Assembly: GCA_023230855.1 (NCBI GenBank)
Contig: JALNWQ010000002.1
Coordinates: 1-64,000 of the forward strand
Source of the DNA: Solirubrobacteraceae bacterium
Lineage (GTDB): Bacteria > Actinomycetota > Thermoleophilia > Solirubrobacterales > Solirubrobacteraceae
Direction of reading: 5' to 3'
Length of the DNA stretch: 64,000 nucleotides
Positions within the stretch are counted from its first letter, which is position 1; each line of letters opens with the position of its first letter. A model generated the notes under the pieces. The model saw nothing but the letters and a program-made list of their open reading frames with translations. It made no database searches and had not been told where the DNA came from. Made by a program: the position numbers and the translations under genes. Of this stretch, positions 15,148-25,758 are shown in pieces.

Positions 15148-18100
15148 CCGCCACCTCCAAGCACCTGCCTGAGTTCATCGGCCAAGCTCCTGGCGACGCG
15201 CCGATCGTGAAGCGGAGCGTCCCGATGTCGCCGAAGCCAGTTCTCCAAGCCCCTCAACGATTCACGACCCTTTGTGGTGTGCCATTTGTTCCCCGTTGGG
15301 CCTCTTCCGATTCGTTCGGCACGGATAGCATCCATCGTCGTACCGCTTCCTACCCGTCGCGGATTAGTCGTGCCCTTGTACAAATTATCGACAAGGTTCT
15401 GCAGCTTGTTGCTTCCACCGCTAACCGTGGGCTTAGGAAGGATGTCACACTTCTCGTTGTGGGCGAGTATGCGGTGCTGTCCGACGTGGTAGTTGTGCTC
15501 GCCGGCGATGGTGAGGTTGTACGCCCAGCCCGTCCACGTGACGCCATGGCGTAGCCCGTTCACCGGGATCGCGGTCCCGTTCGCGGTCAGGACATGGTCG
15601 CCGCGGTCGAGATCGCGGGCGGCCTGCCACTCTCGGTCGGTCTGGTTGTAGAACGCGTGGCCGGCGGTGGCGTGGATGATCTCGCCATCGACGTCCAGCA
15701 GCCGCAGGCGGTCCAGATGCGACCAGGTGTCGATCACGCGTCGCTTGCGCTGCTTGCCGGTCTTCGGGTCGGTCGTGATGACACGATCCCCGATCCGCAC
15801 CTCGCTGATGGGCTTCAACGTGCCGTCCGCCATCAAGACCGGCGTCGCGGCACCGAAGCTGCACAGCTGCAGCGGCCGGTTGCGCAGCGCTGTCAGCTTC
15901 CGGATCGTGGCCGCGTCCTTCACCTTGTCGGTGGCCCGCTTGCCGCTCTTGAGCAGCTTCGCCGGTGTCGGGATCACATCCAACACACACAGCAAGCTGT
16001 TCGTGCACGGCTTCAAGACGTCGGCGGCCGCCCCGAGCACGCCCGGCCCGTCCGGGCCTTCCGCGGACTGCTGCCCGAACTTGATCGCGTTGCCCTGCAT
16101 CCGCCACTCGACCGACTTCGAGCCGCCACCCTCAAACGCGACCCGTGTGACGAACAGCCCACCGGGACGCCGAGCGGTGCTCGTCGCGCCCACGGCGCCC
16201 AGCTGCGGGTTCGCCTGCACCCGGCCGACCACCCGCCGCTCCACCGTCGACACCGTGCTCGCCGTCCGACGTGCCTCTTGCACGCCCGTTCGGATCCCGG
16301 ACCGCACATCGCGAGCGATCCGACCAGCGGTCTCCTTGGCCCTGCCGAGAGCGTCGCCGGCCTGGCGCTTCTTCTCCTCCCACCAATCACGCAGGAAATG
16401 CCCGTCGTACTCCGCCCTCGTCCCGGGATTCCCCGCAACGAACGCGTACCGACTCGACGTCAACGGGTCGGCGGCCAACGTCAGGTCGGCCTGGGGATTC
16501 TCGTACCGGTCCTGCTGCAGGAATCGGCCGGTCTCCGGCCGGTACGCCCTGGCCTGCATGTCATAGGTGCCGGTCCGCTGATCCTTGTAGAACCCCTGGA
16601 ACCGGAACGGGTTCTCCTCGGCCTCGTCCTCGAGCTTCTCCTCGTCCACCACCGGCGCGCCGAACGGATCGGTGTCATAGCGATCCGCCGATGCGACATC
16701 ACCGGTCAGCGCGCCCTCAAGACCGACGACCGAGCCCTGCACATCGGTGTCATACGCCCGCCACTGCCGGCCGGTGGTCTCGACCTTCAGCCGTCCGAGT
16801 CGCTCACCCGTGGCCGTGTACTCGTAGGTGTGGACCTTCCCCTCGCGGCTCTCTCGCGTGAGCTGCTCGGTGAGCGCCAGGTAGCTGTAGTCGTAGGCCT
16901 TGGCGTCTCCGAGCTCGGACTGTCCGGTCGTGCACGCCGTGTGCGCCCGGTCGACCTGGTCCTCGGGTTCACTTGCCGCGCCCGGATCCAGAGCGCCGGT
17001 CAGGTTCGTGACACGCCGATCGCGGCGGTCCAACCCGTCGTAGCAGAACACCTCGGTCGCCTGCATCTGTCCCACGTCGGACCCGTCAGGCTCGTCGTGC
17101 TTGCGCGCCCGCGCGGCCATGAGACGCTCGAACGTGTCGTACACGTTGCGGTTCTCCAACCGCCCCTCGGGATCGGAGCGATCACCGCACTCGTCCGGGT
17201 CGCTCGCTCCGGGCTCATCGGGATCGATCGTCTGACGGTACGTGCTGCTCTGCGACCCGAACGCGTTGTAGAACGAGCAGTCCAGCTGCACCGAACGGAA
17301 TGGCGTCGCGCCGGGCGTGGTGCCGACCGTGCGTCGCAGGGCGCTCTCGAGCTCATCCCCGACGTAGCGGTTCTCGGTAACGATGGTCGTCGTCACCAGC
17401 CCCGCGGGCTGGGGTGCCTTCAGGACCTCGGTGATCTTGCGGGGCTGGCCCGCTCCGTCCAGGCCTTCGAACCGCAGGTGCTTGGCCGGTTGCAGCTCCG
17501 TCGTGCCGGACCCGTCGTCGACCCAGCCCGCCCAGCTCTTTTCGCCGGTGTACGTGTCGTTCTCCGGTCCGTGCCCCGGCCGCTTGCGCTTCCACTCGGT
17601 CAGCTGGTCTCGTGCGTTGTACCAGGAGACGCCCTTCTCGTCCTTGGTGCGGTTCCCGTTGACGTCGTGCCAGTAGTCGTGCGTGCGGGTGTCGCCCGTG
17701 GCGGGATCGACCACGCGTTGGGTGATCCTGCCTTGGCTGTCGTAGAAGCGCGTGTCGGTCGTGCGGTCCTCACCCTCATCGTCGACCGCGGGCTTCAGCG
17801 TGCGGTGGCGATCCCCCGAGGGCCACCACCGCAGGTCCGTTCGACGATCGACGTCACCGGTGAGCTGTCCGCCGTCACGGACGTCCACACTGACGTTGCG
17901 ATCCTGTTCGTCGTAGCCGTAGACCGACGACGTGCCTCCCGTGTAGCCGTCGCCGCTGCCGGCGGTACCGTCGGTCTGGACGGACTCCACGAGGTTCGGG
18001 GTCTTGGACACGTATCGCAGGCGGGTGTCCTTGCCGCCGCTCCAGTTCTCGGTGATCAGGAGGGGGCGGCCGCCCTTGTCGCGCTGGATGGCTGTCCGCC

Positions 18101-21100
18101 TGGGTCCGAGGTTGCCGTCCGGGACATCCGGGTTCTCGCCCTCCGCGCAGGCCTGCGGCGAGCTGGGCGGGACCTCTTGGTGGTGCATCCAGTCGACCAT
18201 GAGCCGCAGCGCACCGGAGGGGTCGTAGCGGTAGCTGTAGACCTGCTCCTGATCGCCTGCCGCCGACCGCAGTCCGCACTTCTTGCGCAGCTGTCCCGAC
18301 GGGTAGAACGACCGGCGCACCTGGCGCTTGCGTCCGTCGCTGGACCACCAGATCTGGTTGCCGTGCTGGTCGTACTCGTAGTGCAGAGGATCGGTGCGCT
18401 GCTGCCACCCCGAGCCATCGTCGCCGCGCTGGCGGTCGGTCGACGTGACCGGCCAGCCTGCCAGGTTGCGCGTGATCGTCGTGTCGGTCAACGCGTCGCC
18501 GTTGCCGGTCTTTGCGTTGAACACGCCGGTGATCCGCTCGACCAGACCGCGTTCGCTGCGCTCATAGACCTGGCGCCAACGCTGCCGCCCGCTCGCGTTG
18601 GGCATCCCGTCCTCGGGATCCCCTGCGTCGTTGTCGAACCACGGCAGCGCACGGCCGGTGACCAACTGGTGCTCGTCGTAGCGCACGACGGTTGCGTGGA
18701 AGGCCGTGAAGTCCTCGGTGCCTTCCGCATCCCCGCCGTCGGGGTGCATGGGCTCGGCGCCCGGGCCATGCCCGTTGACGCCCTTGGGATTGATCGCTCG
18801 GCGCAGGTTGCCCTGCCCGTCGAACTCCGTGATCGCGGTCGAACGCTCATCACCGGTTCCGACGGTCCGCTTCCACACCAACCCACGAGCGTCGCTCAAG
18901 CGCTCCTCGACCCGCTGCGGTGGCTCTCCGGCGCCGCTAGCAGGACGAGCGCCCGGCGATTCGATCCGCGCAGGATTGCCCTCGCGGTCGTAGGTGGTCT
19001 CGGTCAGCAGCGTCTGCGCGACCGGCGTTTGCACCACGCGTCGCTCCCACGTGACCCGTCCGGCACCATCATGGCGATACTCGGTGGCGAACTGCTCACG
19101 AGGAGCGGTGAGGGTGCCGCCACCGGTAAACGCGCGTGGCGCATACGACTTGATCACCAAGTCGTCGAGGTCGTACCGCGCAGAGGTCCGCGCCCCGAAC
19201 TCATCCAGCGTCCACTCCGGCCGGTCCGCCGCGTCGTACGCCGTCTCGCGCTCCCCCGTCGCCGGAGCCGCTCCTTCGTCGAGCCCGTGCGTGTTCGTCG
19301 CAGAGGGCAGCGTCTCGGTGAGCCGGTTGTCGTTGCGGTCGTGGGAGAACGTCGTGACCGGTCTCGTGCAGGTCCCCTGGCAGTTCGGCGGTTCCGTGGT
19401 CTTGATCAGCCGGTCGTGCGCGTCGTACTCCCAGAACGTGATCGCATCACCACCGTCCTTCCCACGACGCAACGCACGGAACGCTCTAGTGTTTCCACGG
19501 ACGTCGTACTGCCACTCCAGATCCGCGTCCGTGGGCAGCGCCGACGGCGGATCCTCCCCGTCGGGGAACGGATCAACGGTGCCGGCCGCTCGGAGCGGCA
19601 CATGGCGCTTGGTCAGTCGTCCGAGCTCGTCGTAGGTCAACGTTTGGGTGATGGTCCCGGACCCCGCGTCGTTCTTGCCCGTCACGGTCGTCAGCGCGAG
19701 GCGGTCGTCATAGCCGAACGTCGTGTGTCCGGCCAGGGGCAGCAGCTCCGGGAGATCCTGTGGCTCGACCTTGCCGAAGTCGCCGTGGCCGGGCTCGGTC
19801 GGCAGACCATCACGATCGAGCTCGCCAGCCGTCGCCGACGGCTTGGGGTCATCGGGCGTCCGCTCCCGCAGGCCGCCACCCTGTGGGTCGTAGATCCACC
19901 AGCCCGGCCGATGCGTTCCCGCCAGCTCGCCCGTGTCCAAGAAGTCGTTCTGGAAGACCTTGCCTCGGGCGTCTCGGATCTCCTCAGGATCCCCCACGTC
20001 GTTGATCTGGTAATGGACGCGCCAGTCCTGATCGGTCTGGTCCTCGAGCTGCGGGAGCCAGCGGCGGTGCAGCTCGCCGGTCTTGTGGTAGGTGAATCGC
20101 GTGCGGAACGCCTCGCCGTCCTTGCCCGGATCGTCGTCCTCGTCTGGGTAGGAGTGCCCGCGAGGACTGATGATCTCCGTTGGCTTGCCATCACGGCGAC
20201 GGTGGATCGTCGTCGTAGCCCACTTCTCGGTCGGCTCCGACGCACCGGGGGTGTGATCGAACGGCTCCTCCAGCCCGATCAGATCTCCTCGGCCATCGTA
20301 GTGCCGCTTGGTCAACCGACCCGCCGGCGACCTCTCGGTGGTCTCGCGGTCCTCGTTGTCAAACGTCCACCGCGTGACGCGGTTGACATCAGTCCCATCA
20401 CCCAAGGCCGGCGTCCGCGGGTTCTCGATCTGGGTGATCCGTCGATCGAATGCATCGAACTCGTACTCGAACCGCAACTTGTCGCGATCGGCCGCATTGG
20501 CGATCGCGACCTCGACATCGTCAACGTCGCCATTCGTCCTCGCGTCCACCTCTCCCCGCACGTTGTCGCGGGCATCGTAGGCCCGAGAGATCGTCTTGCG
20601 CTGCGCATCGCTCCCGTCGGCGCCCTCACGGACCTGCACCACTGGACGACCGAGACGGTCGTAGGTCCACAACGAGCGACGCCCCGCGACACCGATCCCC
20701 TGATCGCCGGACGGCACGGGATCCTTGCGCCGCAAGAGATTGTCGTCGGGATCGTAGGCAAACCGAGTGACGGGCGAGCGCAGCCCGCCGAGCGCCCACG
20801 CATCACCCCCGCTCCCGGTCGGCTCTACGTGATGCGCCGCCTCGGGCTCGGTCTCGACCTCGAGCTGATCGGTCGCGGTGAACGACCGGGTCGTCAACTT
20901 CCCTGCCTCGTCACGGACGGCCTTCTCGTTGTCGTTGAGATCGAGCGTCGTCGCCGTCGGCCTAAACCGATCCTCGGTGTCGCTCTCGGCCCCCGCGGAG
21001 CGCTTCGGCGTGACCGCCAGCACCTGCCGGTCCAGCGCGTCATAGGCAAACCGCGCCACGAACGCCGGACCGTTCTTGCGCACCGACTCGCGACTTCCGC

Positions 21101-24100
21101 CGACCAGCCATCCGGCCGGATCGGTCTGATCGCCCAACGCGTCACCAGCGGCAGGGTTCGCGATGTCCGCGCTGTTGGCGCGCGGGTCCGCGAGGCGCAG
21201 CAGGTTGCCGACATCGTCGAAGATCTGTCCCCACACCTTGCCGCGCTCATCGGTGCGCATCCGCGGATCACCGTTGCCGTCCATCTGGCCGTAGGACCGC
21301 TCGACGCAGTTGGGCTCCCCATCGTCCAGCTCCCCCGGGGTGCGCTCGCACTCCGGACCGGCCGGCGCGTCACCGTCCGCCCACTCCGGCTGATCCTGGT
21401 CCCACAACCGCACCCGCTCCGCGGTCAGCAGCCCACGCCCGTCATGGTCGAACTGCCGCTCAGCTCCGCCAGGCAACTGCACCCGCGCCAGCCGACCCTT
21501 CGCCAAGCCCGCGCCATCGCCGTAGTCGTAGATGCTGGCCTTGCCCTCGCGGTCGCGCTCCAGACGGCCGTCGTAGACCCACCCGCCGCCGCTCTCGACC
21601 TTGTCGTCGTCGCAGTCGTCGTTGTCGCCGGGCTGATCGGTATTCGGGCTTCCGGTGCCGCCAAGCGTGGTCGGGCCGGTGTGCACCGCGTACTTCCATA
21701 CCTGACGGCGCGACGGACCAGACGGCGACGCCAGAGAGCCGCCCTGCTCCGTCTCGCACCGCAACTGGCCCAGCGGGCCCCAGTCGTACTTCGTCGTCGT
21801 CGCCTCGCCGTAGTCGTAGGGCTCGGCCTGGCCCTGCACGCCGCGCGTCAGCGACGCGACCGCGTTGACATCGTCGTTCCACGTCTGCTCCAGACCGACC
21901 ATCAGATGATCCAGCCCCGTATCGCCCGCAGCCGTGTCCTGGAGGTCCTCCACCAACTGCGTCAACCGGCCCGCCTCGTCCATCGAGAACCGGGACGACA
22001 CATCGCGCGCCGAGCGGACCCACGTCGTGGAGTGCTGCGGCGCGGGTGGGGCAGGGTCCTTGACGTAGCGGAACGTCCGCGAGCGGCCACCGCGATCCTC
22101 GACCTCGCCCACCTGCCGCACGTCCTGCAACAGACCCACCCAGCCCAGCAACGGCCCCAGCAACCCCGTGACGAGACCGGTCGACGGTTGCTCATAGCTG
22201 ATGGTCGTCGCGTTGTCGAGCGGATCCTTGACCGACCTCAGGAACTGCGTCGAGGAACCCCCGGTGCCCTGCCAACCCAGCTCCCACTCCCGCTGCTGCG
22301 ACGACGGACCGTTCGCCGCGACGGTCAGCCTGTCGAGCCGACCGTTGTCGTCGTAGCTCATGACGGTTCGACGCCGCTCGGTCTCCTCGCCGTTGGTGAT
22401 GTGCTTGCGATCGCGGACCTCGATCAGTCGTAGCGGGTCGTTGTCAGGCCCATTGCCGTCGTCGTAGTGCAACGACCAGCGCCGATGCGTGGCGGCCTCC
22501 TGCGGCGTGGCCTGCGGCACCCCGACGAGTCCGTCCGGCTTCAGGCCCGCCGCGTCCACGACCTCCTCCACACGACGATCACACACCAGCGCGTACCCGC
22601 AACCCGTCAACCGGATGCTCGGCAACGGCGGCAACGCCGTCGGCAACGGCCGGTAGACGAGCTCGACCCGATTCTCGTGCCGATCCTCGCTCCCGGTCGC
22701 ATACCCGTCCTGGTCGAAGAAGAACGTCGTCCCGTCCGGACGCGTCGCCGCCCAGAACCGCTCCGGATCCGACCCACCGAAGCGCCGCAGGTGCAGGTGT
22801 ACCCCGGCGGGTGCCGTGAACGCAACGTCGCCCGACGTTCGCGTGAACTCGTGCCGGGTGCCGTCACCGTCGGTCAGCACGATCCGCCGGACCGCGGCGT
22901 GATAGGTGCCATCCTCCAGCGAGGTCAGCGGACCGAGGTCACCCTCGAACCACAGCGGCTCGTTCAACCGCGTGATCGACCCGAGCTGCACCGAGAACCC
23001 CCGGCCCGCCACCCCGTAGCCGAGCACGCCGTTGTCGCCGAGCAGCCCCGGTAGCAGCCCGGACGGCTCGAGGCTGTTGTAGGTCAGGCGCAGCATCGTG
23101 TCGAAGCCGATCCCCGGGTTCGAGACCGGGGTCACCGACCACAAGCTGTTGCCCGACGCCAGGTTCACGCGATGCGTCGACCCCGCACCCGTGTCGGTCG
23201 AGTCGTAGGTCCACCAGTCCTCGAACCCCAGGCCCGGCTCGGTGAGACGTGGGCTTCCGGTCGGATTCACGACCATCACGTTGACCGTGGCGACGTTGCG
23301 ATGGTCCGCATCGATCGTCGGGTTGCCCGATCCGACGACCTGGTCGTTGACCGTCACCTCGACCTCGTGCTCCCCCGTCGCAAGGTCGTCCGCGGGGATC
23401 TCGACCATGAACGACGACGGGCAGCTCAGCCCGCTGCACGACGGCTGCCCCACCGTCACCGCGTTCCCGTCGACCTTCACGCTCACCGACTTCACGCCGG
23501 ACGTGCCGTCCTGCGTCTGCACCCGGATCTTGCGCTGCGCGGCATCGCCACCGGTCGGGAGCACCAACCGCGGCACCTCACCATCCATCTGCGAGGAGTG
23601 GCGCACCGGAACGGCCGGCTTGTCCCTGTCGACGCGCAGCGTCACCGCCTGATAGCCGACCTTGCTCGCCGCGTCGAAGACCGCGAAGCGATGCGCGTTC
23701 GTCCCCGACGCGACGTTCGTCAACGGAAAGCTCACGTTCGCCACCGTGAACGGACACAACTCCTGCGCCGTCGCCGGACAGGACGGCTGATGCGTCGTGC
23801 CCGCGATCTCGCTACCACCGCTGGTCTGCAACTGCAGCCGCCGCACCCCCATCCCACCGTCGCGCGCCGACGCCACCACGCTCTGGCGCGGATCACGCCA
23901 CGGCGGCGTCTGCACCGTACTGGTGAAGACCGGCGCGACGTTGTCGGCCGCGTACAGCTTCACCTGACGGATCTGCGCCCACGTCGCCGGGCGCTCATAC
24001 ACCGTGTAGGCGTTTCCGTCCTGCATCCCGAAGTCGTACAGGTTCCCCGCGACGCCCGACGTGGCGACCGTCGGATGAGTGCTCGTCCCGGTACCCCACC

Positions 24101-24467
24101 GGTTCGAGCCGATGTAGCCACGGATCTTCCGTGCCGTGACCGCCGTCTCGCTCGGATTCCCCGCATATCCCCCCGTCACCTCGCCGCCCCACGAGCCCGT
24201 GCTGTTCACGCGATGGAACTGGCCGGACTGATGCGCCGGCGTGGCGCCCATCCCCGTCCAGAACCCGACCGCCGCCGTCGGGCTACCGAACGCGTGATAG
24301 ATCTGGTACGGGATGATGCCGTACGAGTACTCCGTCTCGTGGGCGTACCAGAACGCATGCTCGGAGTGCGTCTTGTGCTCCTGCGGATACGTCGGAGGAT
24401 CGCTGGACCCCGGCACCGGCGTCGCCCCCGCAAGCGACTGATCCCACCACCCACGCCCCGTAGTCAT
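15144..24467 (-). CDS. Giant Rhs/YD-repeat polymorphic toxin, main part
   Basis: The 3,107-residue product has adhesin-like and Ig-like segments, then some 2,000 residues of YD/Rhs repeats that build the shell. The Rhs core ends near residue 2,740 with YDMQARAYRPETGRFLQQD. A HINT (intein-like) protease domain fills about residues 2,867-3,007 (Cys in QLCSFGAATPVLMADG, end ILAHNEKC). The last 100 residues are the toxin tip (LQNLVDNLYKGTTNP, KWHTTKGRESLRGLENWL). The tip's activity is unknown to me. The gene has no signal peptide because its 5' part lies in another frame (24283-25758). The stop overlaps the immunity gene. Confidence 0.85.
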   Translation of the reverse strand: MTTGRGWWDQSLAGATPVPGSSDPPTYPQEHKTHSEHAFWYAHETEYSYGIIPYQIYHAFGSPTAAVGFWTGMGATPAHQSGQFHRVNSTGSWGGEVTGGYAGNPSETAVTARKIRGYIGSNRWGTGTSTHPTVATSGVAGNLYDFGMQDGNAYTVYERPATWAQIRQVKLYAADNVAPVFTSTVQTPPWRDPRQSVVASARDGGMGVRRLQLQTSGGSEIAGTTHQPSCPATAQELCPFTVANVSFPLTNVASGTNAHRFAVFDAASKVGYQAVTLRVDRDKPAVPVRHSSQMDGEVPRLVLPTGGDAAQRKIRVQTQDGTSGVKSVSVKVDGNAVTVGQPSCSGLSCPSSFMVEIPADDLATGEHEVEVTVNDQVVGSGNPTIDADHRNVATVNVMVVNPTGSPRLTEPGLGFEDWWTYDSTDTGAGSTHRVNLASGNSLWSVTPVSNPGIGFDTMLRLTYNSLEPSGLLPGLLGDNGVLGYGVAGRGFSVQLGSITRLNEPLWFEGDLGPLTSLEDGTYHAAVRRIVLTDGDGTRHEFTRTSGDVAFTAPAGVHLHLRRFGGSDPERFWAATRPDGTTFFFDQDGYATGSEDRHENRVELVYRPLPTALPPLPSIRLTGCGYALVCDRRVEEVVDAAGLKPDGLVGVPQATPQEAATHRRWSLHYDDGNGPDNDPLRLIEVRDRKHITNGEETERRRTVMSYDDNGRLDRLTVAANGPSSQQREWELGWQGTGGSSTQFLRSVKDPLDNATTISYEQPSTGLVTGLLGPLLGWVGLLQDVRQVGEVEDRGGRSRTFRYVKDPAPPAPQHSTTWVRSARDVSSRFSMDEAGRLTQLVEDLQDTAAGDTGLDHLMVGLEQTWNDDVNAVASLTRGVQGQAEPYDYGEATTTKYDWGPLGQLRCETEQGGSLASPSGPSRRQVWKYAVHTGPTTLGGTGSPNTDQPGDNDDCDDDKVESGGGWVYDGRLERDREGKASIYDYGDGAGLAKGRLARVQLPGGAERQFDHDGRGLLTAERVRLWDQDQPEWADGDAPAGPECERTPGELDDGEPNCVERSYGQMDGNGDPRMRTDERGKVWGQIFDDVGNLLRLADPRANSADIANPAAGDALGDQTDPAGWLVGGSRESVRKNGPAFVARFAYDALDRQVLAVTPKRSAGAESDTEDRFRPTATTLDLNDNEKAVRDEAGKLTTRSFTATDQLEVETEPEAAHHVEPTGSGGDAWALGGLRSPVTRFAYDPDDNLLRRKDPVPSGDQGIGVAGRRSLWTYDRLGRPVVQVREGADGSDAQRKTISRAYDARDNVRGEVDARTNGDVDDVEVAIANAADRDKLRFEYEFDAFDRRITQIENPRTPALGDGTDVNRVTRWTFDNEDRETTERSPAGRLTKRHYDGRGDLIGLEEPFDHTPGASEPTEKWATTTIHRRRDGKPTEIISPRGHSYPDEDDDPGKDGEAFRTRFTYHKTGELHRRWLPQLEDQTDQDWRVHYQINDVGDPEEIRDARGKVFQNDFLDTGELAGTHRPGWWIYDPQGGGLRERTPDDPKPSATAGELDRDGLPTEPGHGDFGKVEPQDLPELLPLAGHTTFGYDDRLALTTVTGKNDAGSGTITQTLTYDELGRLTKRHVPLRAAGTVDPFPDGEDPPSALPTDADLEWQYDVRGNTRAFRALRRGKDGGDAITFWEYDAHDRLIKTTEPPNCQGTCTRPVTTFSHDRNDNRLTETLPSATNTHGLDEGAAPATGERETAYDAADRPEWTLDEFGARTSARYDLDDLVIKSYAPRAFTGGGTLTAPREQFATEYRHDGAGRVTWERRVVQTPVAQTLLTETTYDREGNPARIESPGARPASGAGEPPQRVEERLSDARGLVWKRTVGTGDERSTAITEFDGQGNLRRAINPKGVNGHGPGAEPMHPDGGDAEGTEDFTAFHATVVRYDEHQLVTGRALPWFDNDAGDPEDGMPNASGRQRWRQVYERSERGLVERITGVFNAKTGNGDALTDTTITRNLAGWPVTSTDRQRGDDGSGWQQRTDPLHYEYDQHGNQIWWSSDGRKRQVRRSFYPSGQLRKKCGLRSAAGDQEQVYSYRYDPSGALRLMVDWMHHQEVPPSSPQACAEGENPDVPDGNLGPRRTAIQRDKGGRPLLITENWSGGKDTRLRYVSKTPNLVESVQTDGTAGSGDGYTGGTSSVYGYDEQDRNVSVDVRDGGQLTGDVDRRTDLRWWPSGDRHRTLKPAVDDEGEDRTTDTRFYDSQGRITQRVVDPATGDTRTHDYWHDVNGNRTKDEKGVSWYNARDQLTEWKRKRPGHGPENDTYTGEKSWAGWVDDGSGTTELQPAKHLRFEGLDGAGQPRKITEVLKAPQPAGLVTTTIVTENRYVGDELESALRRTVGTTPGATPFRSVQLDCSFYNAFGSQSSTYRQTIDPDEPGASDPDECGDRSDPEGRLENRNVYDTFERLMAARARKHDEPDGSDVGQMQATEVFCYDGLDRRDRRVTNLTGALDPGAASEPEDQVDRAHTACTTGQSELGDAKAYDYSYLALTEQLTRESREGKVHTYEYTATGERLGRLKVETTGRQWRAYDTDVQGSVVGLEGALTGDVASADRYDTDPFGAPVVDEEKLEDEAEENPFRFQGFYKDQRTGTYDMQARAYRPETGRFLQQDRYENPQADLTLAADPLTSSRYAFVAGNPGTRAEYDGHFLRDWWEEKKRQAGDALGRAKETAGRIARDVRSGIRTGVQEARRTASTVSTVERRVVGRVQANPQLGAVGATSTARRPGGLFVTRVAFEGGGSKSVEWRMQGNAIKFGQQSAEGPDGPGVLGAAADVLKPCTNSLLCVLDVIPTPAKLLKSGKRATDKVKDAATIRKLTALRNRPLQLCSFGAATPVLMADGTLKPISEVRIGDRVITTDPKTGKQRKRRVIDTWSHLDRLRLLDVDGEIIHATAGHAFYNQTDREWQAARDLDRGDHVLTANGTAIPVNGLRHGVTWTGWAYNLTIAGEHNYHVGQHRILAHNEKCDILPKPTVSGGSNKLQNLVDNLYKGTTNPRRVGSGTTMDAIRAERIGRGPTGNKWHTTKGRESLRGLENWLRRHRDAPLHDRRVARSLADELRQVLGGGG

Positions 24468-25758
24468 AGGGCAGGTACCCCGTCAGCCCGTACACCGCGT
24501 TCGCACCCGCCACGTACAAGCCACTCTGCGCACCAAGCCCCATCTGCGGCTGCACCGACCACGGCGGCGAGCCCCGCCAGATCGCCCGACGCCACCCCGC
24601 GAAGCGGTTCGTCGCACCACCCGACCAGTTGTAGGACAAGCTGACCGGATCCCACGACACCGCAGGATCCAACGTCAACGGCAACTTCACCTCCGACAAC
24701 TCCCGATCGATGCGGTACCGGATCCGATCGCCGTCAACGACCTTCGTGGTGACCGGGACCGACTCGCCGTCGGCGTCGACCGCGATCGGCGCCGACACCT
24801 GCGCAGCGACCCCGTCGGCATCGTCCAGCAGCACCACCTCGCCACGCGAACCGGGCACCACCCGCAGGCGATACCCCTCCGGCAGATCCTCCAGGGCGAC
24901 CTCGTGCACGCGCGACGCCGACGGCTCCCGGACCAAGACCGCCCAGCGAACCCCATCGGGCTGGCCACGGACGGTCAGATCACTGGAGCCCTCCCCCGAA
25001 GCGCTCGACGCGTCCACCGAAGGAAACGTCACGAGCTCCGAAGACTCCTCGTCCAACACCGGCCGGGCCTGGCTGTCCTCGGGCGCCAGCCGCAACCGGA
25101 ACCGGCCGATCCGAAACGCCTCCCCCGCCCGCTCCGGCGCCACGATCGGCGCCAATCCACGACGAATCCGCAACGACCCGTCGGCCCTCTTGCGCCAACG
25201 CGCATCGGCGACCCGCCACCGCCGGTCCGCGTCCTTCGCCACACGCTCATCGGGCGTCCCGCCCACCGCCGGTGGATCCAGCGGCACGGCCAAAGGGCTA
25301 TTCGAGATCACGGCGCCGCCCGGTCCCTCTTTGCCGCTCTTCAACGCCAGCGCCGTCCCCGAAAGGACCTGGTCGACATCCGCGACCGGCGGGACCGTTG
25401 GCTGAGGATCGACCAACGCCGGAGCGGCCCGGCCCACCAACCGCCGCACCGTCGCCGGACCCTGCCGGCCCGCCCACCGCTCGTGCGACGCCTGCAACTC
25501 CGCCCTCGACGGACGCGACACATCCGACTGCCGCTGCGGCAGCTTCGGCGCCTTCGGCCAACGCTTCCGCCCCCACGCCTCCTTCGCCACGCCCAACCGC
25601 TGCGCAAACTCCGGCTGTACTGATGGTGGCTCATCCAAGCCCGCGCGAGAACCTGACGGCGAGGGGGCGACGGACTGCCCCAGCGCCACACCACCTGAGA
25701 CCATCGCCGCCGTCGAGGTGACGATCAACAACGCCAACCAGCGACGCCGTTCGCGCAT
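24283..25758 (-). CDS. N-terminal part of the same Rhs protein, separated by a frameshift
   Basis: The frame starts with a signal peptide (MRERRRWLALLIVTSTAAMV, cleavage after about residue 28) and continues with a secreted beta-rich region ending YGLTGYLPYDYGAW. From about 24,460 onward it is out of frame (VVGSVACGGDAG). The other frame resumes as WWDQSLAGATPVPG. Removing one G from the TGGGTGGTGGG stretch at 24441-24460 joins both into one protein of about 3,540 residues. This is a true inactivating frameshift, a phase-variable site, or a sequencing error. Confidence 0.8.
   Translation of the reverse strand: MRERRRWLALLIVTSTAAMVSGGVALGQSVAPSPSGSRAGLDEPPSVQPEFAQRLGVAKEAWGRKRWPKAPKLPQRQSDVSRPSRAELQASHERWAGRQGPATVRRLVGRAAPALVDPQPTVPPVADVDQVLSGTALALKSGKEGPGGAVISNSPLAVPLDPPAVGGTPDERVAKDADRRWRVADARWRKRADGSLRIRRGLAPIVAPERAGEAFRIGRFRLRLAPEDSQARPVLDEESSELVTFPSVDASSASGEGSSDLTVRGQPDGVRWAVLVREPSASRVHEVALEDLPEGYRLRVVPGSRGEVVLLDDADGVAAQVSAPIAVDADGESVPVTTKVVDGDRIRYRIDRELSEVKLPLTLDPAVSWDPVSLSYNWSGGATNRFAGWRRAIWRGSPPWSVQPQMGLGAQSGLYVAGANAVYGLTGYLPYDYGAWVVGSVACGGDAGAGVQRSSDVSAGAQDALRACVLVRPRDGVLVRHHPVPDLSRVR

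Noticed and set aside
15594..22433. A 2,279-codon plus-strand frame opposite the Rhs gene
   Set aside because: Mirror frame of the repeat protein with no recognisable motif or ribosome binding site; the Rhs reading is supported by core and HINT domains.
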